Source: an uncultured Myxococcaceae bacterium (GTDB taxonomy: Bacteria; Myxococcota_A; Polyangia; Polyangiales; Ga0077539). Taken from it: 64,000 nucleotides of DNA. A program made the position numbers and the translations under genes. Below the pieces are notes generated by a model. That model saw only the letters and a list, made by a program, of their open reading frames with translations. It ran no database searches and was not told where the DNA came from. Below are positions 18,623 to 26,131 of this stretch, piece by piece. The stretch's first letter is position 1. Every line of letters starts with the position of its first letter. The DNA is taken from assembly GCA_945952225.1 (NCBI GenBank), contig CAMFHP010000027.1, forward strand, positions 18,702-82,701, given 5' to 3'.

Positions 18623-18670
18623 CGCGGGTGTCTCACTCGTATCGGGTCTGGTAGAAGCTCGTCGCGGGCC

Positions 18671-19843
18671 GTGAAAATCGTCGATGTCACCGAGTTCTGG
18701 TCGGAGCGGGGCGGCGGAGTGCGCGCGTACCTAACACAACTGCTCCGCGAGGGAACAACGCGCGGCCATGAGGTCGTCGTGGTCGCGCCGGGCGCCCGCG
18801 ACGAAGCCGTTCCCCTCGAAGGCGGCCGCGTCCTGCGCGTGCGCGGACCCGCCATGCCCTACGACCCCAGCTACCACGCACTCTGGAACGTTCGCGCGAT
18901 CACCGACCTCATCGACCGCGAACGCCCCGACATCGTCGAAGCCTCGTCGCCCTACGTGGCTGCTCTGGTAGCCACGCGTGTGCGACAGGTTCGTGTGCGT
19001 TCGCTGGTGGTGCATTCCGACTTCATCGACACGTATGCACGGCCCGTGCTGCAAGGCGCCTTCGGGCCGCGCATCGCAGACGTCGCGCTCTCGCCGCCGT
19101 GGGCGATGCTCCGTGCCGCCACGGCACGCTTCGACGTCACGGTGTGCTCGGGGCGCTGGCTCGCCGACAAGCTCGAAGCCCACGGATGCGCGCGGGTTTC
19201 GTGCGTTCCCTTCGGCATCCGTCACGCGGAGTTCTCGCCTTCGCTCCGTGACGAGACGCTCCGCGCGTCGCTCCTCGGAGCGCTCGCCGCGCAGCCCGAT
19301 GCGACCCTCGTCGCCGTCGTCGGTCGCCTCGCCGTCGAGAAGCGCGTGCCGCTGGTCTTCCGCGCAATGGCGGAGCTCCGTCGCACGCGCCCCCTCGCCA
19401 TCGTGGTGCTCGGCGACGGACCGGAGCGCCCGCGCCTCGAAGCCCTCGCGCGCGAGCTCAACCTCCCGGTGCGCTTCGAAGGCTTCGTCACCGACCGCCC
19501 GCGCTTCGCGAAGACCCTCGCGAGCGCCGACGTGCTCGTGCACGGCTGCGCCTGCGAGACCTTTGGATTCTCCGTCGCCGAAGCCCTCGCGTCGGGCGTT
19601 CCCGTGGTGGTGCCCGATGCGGGCGGCGCGCGCGAATTCGCCGACGAGGGCGCCGCCGAACGCTACGAGCCCCTCGGTGACGCGGTGGCAGTCTCGGTAG
19701 CCACGGCGCGGCTACTGCGAAGGCCACGCGCGCCCATGGTGGCCGCTGCCGTCGCCGCCGCCGCGCGGGTGCCGCCCGCGGAGTCGCACTTCGGTGCTCT
19801 CTTCGCGCGGTATGAGTCGCTCCTCGCAGAAGGTCCGCGATGA
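18671..19843 (+). CDS. GT-B family 4-type glycosyltransferase, 390 aa
   Basis: A GT-B enzyme beginning MKIVDVTEFWSERGGGVRAYL, with the Gly-rich acceptor loop. It has VAVVGRLAVEKRVPLVFRAM, VVLGDGPERPRLEALA and HGCACETFGFSVAEALASGVPVV with the conserved E-x7-E nucleotide-sugar site. The overall pattern resembles mannosyl/sulfoquinovosyl-type transferases such as PimA or SqdX, so a lipid acceptor is plausible, and an inositol-phosphate synthase lies 9 kb away, but this is inference. The GTG at 18671 was chosen over far-upstream in-frame codons because those lie inside the divergent gene. It overlaps the downstream deacetylase start by 4 bp (ATGA at 19840), indicating co-translation. Confidence 0.87.
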   Translation: MKIVDVTEFWSERGGGVRAYLTQLLREGTTRGHEVVVVAPGARDEAVPLEGGRVLRVRGPAMPYDPSYHALWNVRAITDLIDRERPDIVEASSPYVAALVATRVRQVRVRSLVVHSDFIDTYARPVLQGAFGPRIADVALSPPWAMLRAATARFDVTVCSGRWLADKLEAHGCARVSCVPFGIRHAEFSPSLRDETLRASLLGALAAQPDATLVAVVGRLAVEKRVPLVFRAMAELRRTRPLAIVVLGDGPERPRLEALARELNLPVRFEGFVTDRPRFAKTLASADVLVHGCACETFGFSVAEALASGVPVVVPDAGGAREFADEGAAERYEPLGDAVAVSVATARLLRRPRAPMVAAAVAAAARVPPAESHFGALFARYESLLAEGPR

Positions 19844-20547
19844 TCCACGTGTCGATTCACGACGTCTCGCCGCGGTGGCGTGACGAGGTAGAGACCGCGC
19901 TCGGGTGGTGCCACGCGATCGGCGTGAAGCCCGGGCTCCTCGTGGTGCCCGACTTCCATCATCGGCATCCGCTCGCGGAGCAGCCCGCCTACGTCGAGAG
20001 ACTCCGCGGCCTCGCGCGCGAAGGGCACGAGCTCTTTCTCCACGGGTATCACCACCTCTCGCCGCCGGGCGAAGGCGTCGGCCACTTCGTCGCGCAGCGC
20101 GTGGTGAGCGCCGGCGAGGCCGAGTTCGCCGCCTACGACCGCCGCGAGGGAGAGGCCCTCCTCGACCGCGGACTCGACCTGTTGCGCACGCTCGCGCTCC
20201 CGGTGGCGGGCTTCATTCCGCCGGCGTGGGCGCGGCGCGAGTGGCTCCTTGATGCGCTGCGCGCGCGCGGCATCGACTACGTCGAAGACCAGCTCTTCGC
20301 GTACCGCCCCGTCGCCGCGCGCCGTGTGTTCGCGCCCGCGATCAACTACGCGAGCCGCACGCGCGGCCGTCGCATCACGAGCGTCGCGTATGCGCGCCTC
20401 GCGCGGGGCTACACGCGCGTCGGACTCGGCGTGCGCATCGCGATCCACCCCGCGGACCTGCACCACGCGTGGCTCGTCGACGAGACGCGGGCGCTCCTCG
20501 ACTGGGCGAAGGGGCGCACCACCGACACGGTGGCGGCGTTGTTCTGA
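19840..20547 (+). CDS. DUF2334-type polysaccharide deacetylase
   Basis: A 235-residue member of the DUF2334 branch of the NodB superfamily. The marks are the N-terminal VSIHDVSP with the metal Asp, HELFLHGYHH near residue 65-75 with the His pair, a GFIPPAW motif and the late AIHPADLHH segment. It follows the glycosyltransferase with an ATGA overlap, so the two products probably act on the same glycan or glycolipid, with this enzyme removing acetyl groups from the GT product or its substrate. No signal peptide is seen, so it is probably cytoplasmic. Confidence 0.85.
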   Translation: MIHVSIHDVSPRWRDEVETALGWCHAIGVKPGLLVVPDFHHRHPLAEQPAYVERLRGLAREGHELFLHGYHHLSPPGEGVGHFVAQRVVSAGEAEFAAYDRREGEALLDRGLDLLRTLALPVAGFIPPAWARREWLLDALRARGIDYVEDQLFAYRPVAARRVFAPAINYASRTRGRRITSVAYARLARGYTRVGLGVRIAIHPADLHHAWLVDETRALLDWAKGRTTDTVAALF

Positions 20548-20623
20548 GCGCGGGCATCGGTGCCAGTCGGCGTGCGCTGCGGTGCAATGGGCGCGCGGGA
20601 CGGTAGCGTCGTAGAGTCCGCGC

Positions 20624-21220
20624 ATGGCAGGCGACGCGGCGCGCACACCGGTGGTGACCTACGACGAGTACCTCGCGATCGAGCGCGCGGCCGATCAGCG
20701 CCACGAGTGGCTCGATGGGCGCGTCTACGCGATGGCGGGTGGAACGCTCGTGCACGCGGAGCTCGCGTTCGCGGTGCTGCGTGAGCTGGGCGACGCGGCC
20801 CTGCGTTGCGGCTGTCGTGTGTTCAACGCCGACGCGAAGGTGCGCGTGCGTGAGACCGGTCTCGCGACCTATCCCGACGGGTCGATCGTCTGCGGACGCG
20901 TCGAGACCGACCCGATGGATCGCAATGCGATGACGAACCCCACGCTCCTCGTCGAGGTGCTCTCCGACGGCACCGAGGGCTATGACCGCGGCGAGAAGTG
21001 GGCGCACTACCGGCACATCTCCACGCTGAAGGACTATGTGCTCGTGTCGCAGCACACGCCGCGCATCGAGGTGTTCTCTCGCGACGGCGACCACTGGACG
21101 CTTCGCATCGCAGAGCGCGGCGAGACCCTCACGCTCACCGCCCTCGACGCGACGATCGCTGTGGACCGCGTGTACCTCGGCATCGAGCTCACCACCGGCG
21201 GTCGCCTCGCAGGCGCCTGA
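20624..21220 (+). CDS. Uma2-family putative endonuclease
   Basis: A 198-residue protein of the Uma2 (DUF820) family with a PD-(D/E)xK nuclease fold. The diagnostic pattern is RHEWLDGRVYAMAGG near the N-terminus, TYPDGSIVCG with the first catalytic Asp, and LLVEVLSDGTEGYDRGEKW with the catalytic Glu and the downstream Lys. The biological role of the family is unsettled; members are abundant in cyanobacteria and myxobacteria and often scattered singly, as here. A TAGAGT box ends 6 bp before the ATG, so the transcript may be leaderless. It converges on the nucleotidyltransferase gene 16 bp away. Confidence 0.85.
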   Translation: MAGDAARTPVVTYDEYLAIERAADQRHEWLDGRVYAMAGGTLVHAELAFAVLRELGDAALRCGCRVFNADAKVRVRETGLATYPDGSIVCGRVETDPMDRNAMTNPTLLVEVLSDGTEGYDRGEKWAHYRHISTLKDYVLVSQHTPRIEVFSRDGDHWTLRIAERGETLTLTALDATIAVDRVYLGIELTTGGRLAGA

Positions 21221-21236
21221 TCGCTCGGCGAGACCC

Positions 21237-22067
21237 TCACAACGTCTCGAAGCCCGGGAGCGGATCGTAGTCCCCGTCGTGGTCGTCGAGCTCTTCGGCG
21301 GTCGGCAGCGCGTCGGGGGCGAGGTCGTCGTCGTCGAGCGAGGCGAGGAGCCCGTCGAGGCCCGAGAGGTCGCGCACGGTGTCGTCGTCGTCGTCGCCGA
21401 GCTCGGGCAGCGTGCCGTCGCGGAGGTAGCGCGCCCAGTCGTCGCCGTGTTCGTCGCGGAGCAGGGCCTCCAGCGCAGAGGGCTTGAGCCGCACGATCGG
21501 GAGGCCGTCGGTGCTGCTGCGCGGGCGCACGCGGAGGTCGGCGCGTGGGTACACGGTGAGCTCCACGTCCCACACGTCGGCGACGTGGACGTGGGTGTAC
21601 TCGCGCACGACGCCGCCCTTGAAGATCGACGCGCGCTCGGTCTCGTGACGCCATCCGAGCGCGCGCACCACGAGGAGCAGCTCGTCGACGTCGTCGCAGA
21701 AGACGTGCAGGTCGATGTCGCTCCCGCGTCGGATGTGTCCCGTGCTCACGCTTCCGATGAGCCGCGGTTCGAAGCCGTCGAGGGCGCGCATCACGCGGAG
21801 CGCCACCACGCGCATCGCGAAGAGTCTCCGCGTGCGGGCGTCCCCTTCTGCGAGTTCGGCGAGGCACAGGAGCGCGTCGCGGATCTCACCGTTCGAGGGG
21901 AGATCCATCGGGCGGTGGCGGAGTCGACGGCCGCCCACCCGTCCGAGCACGCGCTTCGCCGCGAGGCGCTTGGCCGTGAAGTACTGCTTCACGCCCTCCT
22001 CGTACATGAGCCGCGCGGCCTCGACCGCGAGGGCGCCGCGAAGACCGCCGGGACCTTCACGCGCCAT
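21237..22067 (-). CDS. Nucleotidyltransferase-fold protein
   Basis: A 276-residue protein. The centre carries LIGSVSTGHIRRGSDIDLHVF, given here as residues about 97-117, which is the Gly-Ser ... Asp-x-Asp signature of polymerase-beta-type nucleotidyltransferases. The third acidic residue is probably in DVWDVELTVYP. The C-terminal 60 residues are extremely acidic (runs such as LGDDDDDTVRD). The start at 22067 overlaps the upstream sigma-like gene by 11 bp. Substrate is unknown: the fold covers tRNA CCA enzymes, antibiotic adenylyltransferases and MNT toxins or antitoxins. It lies in an overlapping trio with a sigma-region-4-like protein and an HD hydrolase, so the three probably work together. 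Confidence 0.75.
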   Translation of the reverse strand: MAREGPGGLRGALAVEAARLMYEEGVKQYFTAKRLAAKRVLGRVGGRRLRHRPMDLPSNGEIRDALLCLAELAEGDARTRRLFAMRVVALRVMRALDGFEPRLIGSVSTGHIRRGSDIDLHVFCDDVDELLLVVRALGWRHETERASIFKGGVVREYTHVHVADVWDVELTVYPRADLRVRPRSSTDGLPIVRLKPSALEALLRDEHGDDWARYLRDGTLPELGDDDDDTVRDLSGLDGLLASLDDDDLAPDALPTAEELDDHDGDYDPLPGFETL

Positions 22068-22431
22068 CGCCGTCACCCCGCGCGCCGAGCACCGGCGCGA
22101 GCACCTCGCGAAGCCTTCGCAGCGCACCCCCGATGGGACGCCCCCGGCGCACGTCTCCCCAGAGCGCCTTCTGGATCACCTGCTGCGAGACGCCGAGACG
22201 ACGCGCGATCTCGCCCTGCGAGAGCCCCTCGAAGAAGTGCCACTCGACGATCGTTCGCTGCCGGTCGGTGAGCGCCGTCGCGATGGCCGCGCGGAGCACC
22301 TCGGCGCGGCGGTCGTCGGAGACCGTGGGGCCGTCGTCGGCCGCGGCGGTGGTGAGCGCCAGTGCGTCGAGGGAGCTCCAGCGCGCGGTGCGGCGCGGTC
22401 GCGCGGTGCGGTCAGCGGGGGAGCTCCACAT
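22057..22431 (-). CDS. Sigma-70 region-4-like helix-turn-helix protein
   Basis: About 124 residues. The central segment LTDRQRTIVEWHFFEGLSQGEIARRLGVSQQ (residues about 56-86) is a typical sigma-factor region-4 HTH, but no region 2 is present, so it is not a complete sigma factor. The start is uncertain; ATG at 22431 overlaps the HD gene by 20 bp, and the same frame is open further upstream to 22560 inside that gene, where the sequence is low-complexity. It may regulate its own operon or bind the promoter of an unknown partner. It overlaps the nucleotidyltransferase start by 11 bp. Confidence 0.65.
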   Translation of the reverse strand: MWSSPADRTARPRRTARWSSLDALALTTAAADDGPTVSDDRRAEVLRAAIATALTDRQRTIVEWHFFEGLSQGEIARRLGVSQQVIQKALWGDVRRGRPIGGALRRLREVLAPVLGARGDGDGA

Positions 22432-22885
22432 CGGAGGCGCACGGCGCGGTGCGGGCGGTGAGGGCGTCGAGCACGGCGTCGAGGGCGACGGCGACGGGCG
22501 GAACGACGGCGTCGGGGCGACGGCCCGCGAGGTCCCAGCGACGGAGCTGTTCGAGGTCACGGAGAAGGGGAGCGCCGCGCAGACGGCGGCGGGTCACCCC
22601 CGGCGCGCGCAGGAGGTCGAGGTGGTGGCGCACGAGCCACACGGTGCGAGGGGGCATGAGTCCGTCGAGGAGGTCGGCGCCGTCGGCGTCGTGGTCGGGG
22701 CCGCGGAGTGATTTGCCCACGTCGTGGAGCAGCGCGGCGGCGAGGAGTTCGGGGTCGTCGGTGTCGCGTCGGGCGTGGTCCCACACCTGGAGCGAGTGGA
22801 ACAACGCGTCGCCTTCGGGATGGTACCGGGGATCCTGGGCGATGCCATCGAGGGCGTGGAGCAGGTCGAGGAGTTCGTCGCGCAT
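22412..22885 (-). CDS. HD-domain phosphohydrolase-like protein
   Basis: A protein of about 157 residues with an HD signature: HSLQVWDHA, then LAAALLHDVGKS with the His-Asp metal pair, then DHDADGADLLDGL and VRHHLDLL. This is the arrangement of small HD hydrolases that cleave phosphate esters of nucleotides or RNA, and it is also like the HD part of bacterial CCA-adding enzymes, which is interesting because a nucleotidyltransferase is encoded two genes downstream. The ATG at 22885 (MRDELLDLLHALDG) was chosen; the frame is open to 22957 but the extra residues are a Pro-rich run. It is first in the overlapping trio and transcribed away from the tandem repeat at 23013. Confidence 0.75.
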   Translation of the reverse strand: MRDELLDLLHALDGIAQDPRYHPEGDALFHSLQVWDHARRDTDDPELLAAALLHDVGKSLRGPDHDADGADLLDGLMPPRTVWLVRHHLDLLRAPGVTRRRLRGAPLLRDLEQLRRWDLAGRRPDAVVPPVAVALDAVLDALTARTAPCASDVELPR

Positions 22886-23012
22886 CGGGAGGTCAGAGGG
22901 AGCCGCGGGCCGCGCCGGTGGAGGTCGTGGAAGCGTGCGCGCCGTTGGGGGCTCCACCTCCGTGCACGGTCACACCCACCGACGACGGATCGCCCTGCGG
23001 TTTCGTGGCAGA

Positions 23013-23232
23013 GGGCTCCCGTGCGCGTCGGGAGGCGGTTGCGACGGTGTCGGTCGGGTCCCGTGCGCGTCGGGAGGTGCTCGCCACGGTGACGATCGGG
23101 TCCCGTGCGCGTCGGGAGGCGCCCGCCACGGTGTCGGTCGGGTCCCGTGGGCGTCGGGAGGCGCCCGCCACGGTGGCGATCGGGTCCCGTGGGCGTCGGG
23201 AGGCGCCCGCCACGGTGGCGATCGGGTCCCGA
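23013..23232. repeat. 42-bp tandem repeat, about 5 copies
   Basis: The block gggtcccgtg recurs at 23056, 23098, 23140, 23182 and in part 23224, exactly 42 bp apart, with a diverged first copy near 23013. Each unit also carries gcgtcgggagg and gccacggtg. The last units are nearly identical, while the left ones have drifted. Because 42 is divisible by three both strands stay open, but neither frame looks like a protein. The 471-bp gene-free stretch 22886-23356 is otherwise unremarkable: on the right of the array are two direct ggaaatcacgg copies and a small inverted repeat before the next gene. Confidence 0.85.
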
Positions 23233-23356
23233 CGGCGGAAATCACGGGAAATCACGGTCGACGGAGAAAAGTGACGGGCCCCGCCGGAAATCGTCACGGG
23301 GCGCGCAACCGGCGACACCGACCCTTCGAGAACCCCCGCGAAAGGTCAGGGATCCC

Positions 23357-24043
23357 ATGCGCATCTATCTCGACAATGACGGTTGGAACTCCATCCACGA
23401 CGATCTGCTCTTCACGGCGTCGGTGCTCGACGCCAGCGGCACGCACGCCGCCCTCGCGCGCCCCCTCGATGCCCTCGTCGACGAGTGGGACGGCGTCGAA
23501 GCCGAACGCGTCGCCGCCGCCCGCAGCGTCGTGCGCGCCAACGCCCGCGTCGCCTGGCTCGACGCGGACCTCGACAACCGCACGCGCCGCTTCGCCGGGC
23601 AGCTCCTCCTCGACTGCGGCAACGACCGCACGCACGCGACCTTCGCGCGGTTCTTTCCCGTGAACGTGACCGAGGTGGTGAAGCTCGCGCTCGGGTCGCA
23701 GCTCGACGCGACGGCGGCGTGGCCTGCGCTCGGCGCCGCGCTCGGACTGCCGAAGGCCAGCGCCACGGCCCTCGCGGCGGTGACGGCGGTGTTCGGGCCC
23801 GCGCGCGCCGCCCTCGCGGCCCGCGTCACGGCGGAGGAGGCCGCCACGCTCGTGTCGGTGAAGCAGCAGGCGTGGCGTGAGCGGGCCAACACGCAGCGGC
23901 GGGTGGTGGAGTCGTCGATCCTCGCGTGGGCCACGCAGCACGGGCAGCCGCGGGGCTACGTCGACACGTTCTTTCCGCGGCCGAAGGTGCGGACCACGAA
24001 GGCCACGCCGTCGAACCCGGTGAACCCCGTCGAACCGCGCTGA
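23357..24043 (+). CDS. Protein of unknown function, 228 aa
   Basis: Not recognised. It is mostly helical and Ala-rich, without signal peptide or membrane segment. It begins MRIYLDNDGWNSIHDD and ends in a disordered tail with TPSNPVNPVEPR. A C-terminal segment, WATQHGQPRGYVDTFFPRP, is the most distinctive part. The ATG at 23357 follows an AGGTCAGGGA stretch that could act as ribosome-binding site; open sequence further upstream falls in the tandem repeat and is unlikely to be coding. It is a single gene between the repeat and hslO. Codon choice is like the neighbours, which supports it being real. Confidence 0.7.
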   Translation: MRIYLDNDGWNSIHDDLLFTASVLDASGTHAALARPLDALVDEWDGVEAERVAAARSVVRANARVAWLDADLDNRTRRFAGQLLLDCGNDRTHATFARFFPVNVTEVVKLALGSQLDATAAWPALGAALGLPKASATALAAVTAVFGPARAALAARVTAEEAATLVSVKQQAWRERANTQRRVVESSILAWATQHGQPRGYVDTFFPRPKVRTTKATPSNPVNPVEPR

Positions 24044-24168
24044 GCGGACGGTGACCGCAGGGCGCGGAGGGGATCGACGCTCCCTCCGCGCCCGCGACCC
24101 GCGGGGTGCGTCGGGCGCCCACGGAGGGGGGCTCGCGGTGGCGCACCGTGATGTATAGGTTCGCGCCC

Positions 24169-25020
24169 GTGACCGAACTCCATGACCAGTGCCTCCGGGC
24201 GATGACCGATGACGGCGGGTTCCGCGTGATGACCGTGCGGACCACCCAGACCGTTCGTGACGTACTCCAGACCCAGAACGTGAAGGGCGAGACCGCGCGC
24301 TGGCTCGCCGACCTCGTGACGGGAACCCTCCTCGTGCGCGAGACCATGTCCCCCGCCAACCGCGTGCAGGGCCTTCTGCACGGCATCGCGCGCAGCGGCG
24401 TGCTCGTGGCCGACTGCCATCCCGACGGCGGCTCGCGCGGGCTCGTGCAGCGCCGCGGTGACGGCGATCCCCTCGTGGGCGGCGGCGCCGTGCTGGAGAT
24501 GATGCGCACGCTCCATCGCGGGGTGCACAAGGGCATGGTGAAGGTGCCCGACGGGGCGACGCTCTCGACCGCCTTCATGGCCTACATGCAGGAGAGCGAG
24601 CAGGTCGCGACGGTGATGGCCATGACCACGCTCTTCGACGGCGATCGTGTGCGCGCGTCGGGCGGCTACCTCGTGCAGCTCCTGCCCGAGCTCAGCGAGC
24701 CCATGCTCGCCATCATGACCGAGCGCCTCAAGGAGTTCGCGCCCATCGAGGCGCTGCTCCGCGACGAGAGCACCACGCCGCACTCGCTGATGGCAGAACT
24801 CCTCTACGGAATGCCCTTCACGCAGCTCGCGGACAGCCCGCTCCAGTTCCAGTGCCGCTGCGACCAGGTGCGGATCATGGCCTCGCTCGCGACGCTTCCG
24901 CGCGACGAGGTGCAGGCCATGGTCGACGACGCGAAGCCGCTGGAGATCACCTGCGACTACTGCCGCCGCGACTACGTGATCGAGCCCGAGCAGCTCCGCG
25001 GGCTCCTCGCACCGAGCTGA
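24169..25020 (+). CDS. hslO: Hsp33 redox-regulated chaperone
   Basis: A 283-residue Hsp33, a holdase activated by oxidative stress when its zinc centre is oxidised. The C-terminal zinc-binding cysteines are present as FQCRCDQ and, 31 residues later, TCDYCRRDY, matching C-x-C and C-x2-C. The N-terminal half has the family VKGETARWLADLVTGTLL and SANRVQGLLHG-like sequence. GTG at 24169 was preferred to ATG at 24151 because a TATAGG -10-like box occupies 24154-24159, so the ATG would lie upstream of the transcription start. It converges tail to tail with the HTH-Zn-ribbon gene, with only 3 bp between stops. Confidence 0.92.
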   Translation: MTELHDQCLRAMTDDGGFRVMTVRTTQTVRDVLQTQNVKGETARWLADLVTGTLLVRETMSPANRVQGLLHGIARSGVLVADCHPDGGSRGLVQRRGDGDPLVGGGAVLEMMRTLHRGVHKGMVKVPDGATLSTAFMAYMQESEQVATVMAMTTLFDGDRVRASGGYLVQLLPELSEPMLAIMTERLKEFAPIEALLRDESTTPHSLMAELLYGMPFTQLADSPLQFQCRCDQVRIMASLATLPRDEVQAMVDDAKPLEITCDYCRRDYVIEPEQLRGLLAPS

Positions 25021-25023
25021 CCG

Positions 25024-25419
25024 TCACGTTTCGTCATCGTCGGCGTGCGCGCGCGGGGGGCGTGCGCGCGGCGGCGTGCGGGCGCCGGGCTCGACGCGAA
25101 ACGCGGGGGGCGCGATGCGCTCGGAGCGACACGCGGGGCACGCGCCGGGCGTGGTGTGTTTCGCGCGGTCCGTGAAGCGGTACTCGCACGCGAGGCAGCG
25201 CGCGGGCGTCACGGCGAGGCGCAATCCCTCGGTGGGGAGCGAGCGTGCGAGGTGGTCGAGGTGGTCGGCGACGTCCTTCTCGGAGATGCCCGCGGCGGTC
25301 GCGAGCTCGCGCGCGGTGGCGCTGGCACCGGCCTGCGCGGCGGTGGCAAGCGCGTCGCGGATCGAGGTGCGGGCGGTGGCGTTGCGGGGGGCGGGAGGAC
25401 GGGGCGGGCGTTCGCGCAT
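25024..25419 (-). CDS. HTH protein fused to a zinc ribbon (COG3357-like)
   Basis: About 131 residues. The N-terminal half contains a winged-helix-like segment, ASATARELATAAGISEKDVADHLDHLARS, shown as residues about 31-59, and the C-terminal half a zinc ribbon with CLACEYRF and ACPACRSERI. This combination is that of the small predicted transcription regulators grouped as COG3357. The tail is Pro/Arg rich. The ATG at 25419 (MRERPPRPP) was chosen; a longer frame to 25479 would run into the promoter area of the SRPBCC gene. The target is unknown; its divergent neighbour at 25488 is a candidate. Confidence 0.75.
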   Translation of the reverse strand: MRERPPRPPAPRNATARTSIRDALATAAQAGASATARELATAAGISEKDVADHLDHLARSLPTEGLRLAVTPARCLACEYRFTDRAKHTTPGACPACRSERIAPPAFRVEPGARTPPRARPPRAHADDDET

Positions 25420-25487
25420 GGGAATGGAACCAATCCGTGGAGGGCCGCGCGTCGTAGCATCGCCCGCGAGAGGGAGCACCCCACACG

Positions 25488-25958
25488 ATGAGCGTTCATG
25501 TAGAGGCGACGGCCGTGGTGCCGCGTCGGGTCGACGAGGTCTTCGCCGCGGCGGCGGGCAACACCGACAACCTGGCCGTGTTCTTCACGGGGAATGCGCC
25601 GTTGATTCCGGGCATCGCGGCGGCGTCGATCGACGGGGGCGGCGGCGCGCGCGAGGGGGCGCTGCGCACGGTGAAGCTCACCGACGGCAGCACCATCAAG
25701 GAGCGCATCACGCGCTTCGAAGCGCCGCGCGTGCACGCCTACGAGATGGCCGAGATGAACGCGCTCCAGCGCCTGCTCTGCACCAACATGGTCTCGACGT
25801 GGACGTTCGCCGACGAGGGCGGCGCCACGCGCATCACCTGGCACTACGAGATCGTCGAGAAGGGCGTGGTGATGCGTCCCCTGGCGTGGCTGGTGGGGCG
25901 GAGCTTCGAGAAGGCCATGCAGCGCTGCCTCGACAACGTGGCCCGCGCGCTGCGCTGA
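25488..25958 (+). CDS. SRPBCC (START/polyketide-cyclase-like) family protein
   Basis: A 156-residue protein with the SRPBCC fold, a deep hydrophobic ligand pocket. It begins with the typical HVEATAVVPRRVDEVFAAAA, and has STIKERITRF and STWTFADEGGATRITWHYEI as middle strands, then a C-terminal helix RSFEKAMQRCLDNVARAL. Family members bind lipids or act as cyclases; the pocket ligand cannot be predicted. A TAGCAT box at 25455 and an AGAGGGAGC stretch precede the ATG. It is divergent from the HTH-Zn-ribbon gene, so it may be under that regulator's control. Confidence 0.8.
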   Translation: MSVHVEATAVVPRRVDEVFAAAAGNTDNLAVFFTGNAPLIPGIAAASIDGGGGAREGALRTVKLTDGSTIKERITRFEAPRVHAYEMAEMNALQRLLCTNMVSTWTFADEGGATRITWHYEIVEKGVVMRPLAWLVGRSFEKAMQRCLDNVARALR

Positions 25959-26131
25959 CCGACCGCCTGCCGTGCACCCCACGGGTGGTGCCCTCGCGCA
26001 AGCCCACGACGGACGGAATGTCCCATCGCGTGTGTGCCTTCTGCCGTGTGAATGCACAGCGTGCTGAAACTCGCGGCTTCAGGCCGCACGGCGTTGATGG
26101 CACCGACGAGCCTGCGGTACGAACCTCGTCC

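Noticed and set aside
16790..18670. A continuous upstream extension of the glycosyltransferase frame that starts at 18671
   Set aside because: It is antisense to dksA and to the glycosyltransferase at 17147; the protein homology begins exactly at the GTG at 18671.
20624..22885. Defence island or restriction system around the Uma2 nuclease and the HD/NTase trio
   Set aside because: Uma2 is a stand-alone gene on the opposite strand with its own promoter, and no methylase, helicase, integrase or other defence marker is present.
23013..23232. CRISPR array
   Set aside because: The 42-bp units are continuous; no unique spacers separate the repeats and no cas genes are nearby.
22708..23318. Open frames on both strands translating the 42-bp repeat into 14-residue repeats
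   Set aside because: Both strands are open because the unit length is a multiple of three. There is no convincing start, no signal and no similarity to a known repeat protein.
25076..26131. A long upstream extension of the esterase frame
   Set aside because: It covers the HTH and SRPBCC genes in another frame and would bury the lipoprotein signal peptide in the middle of the protein.
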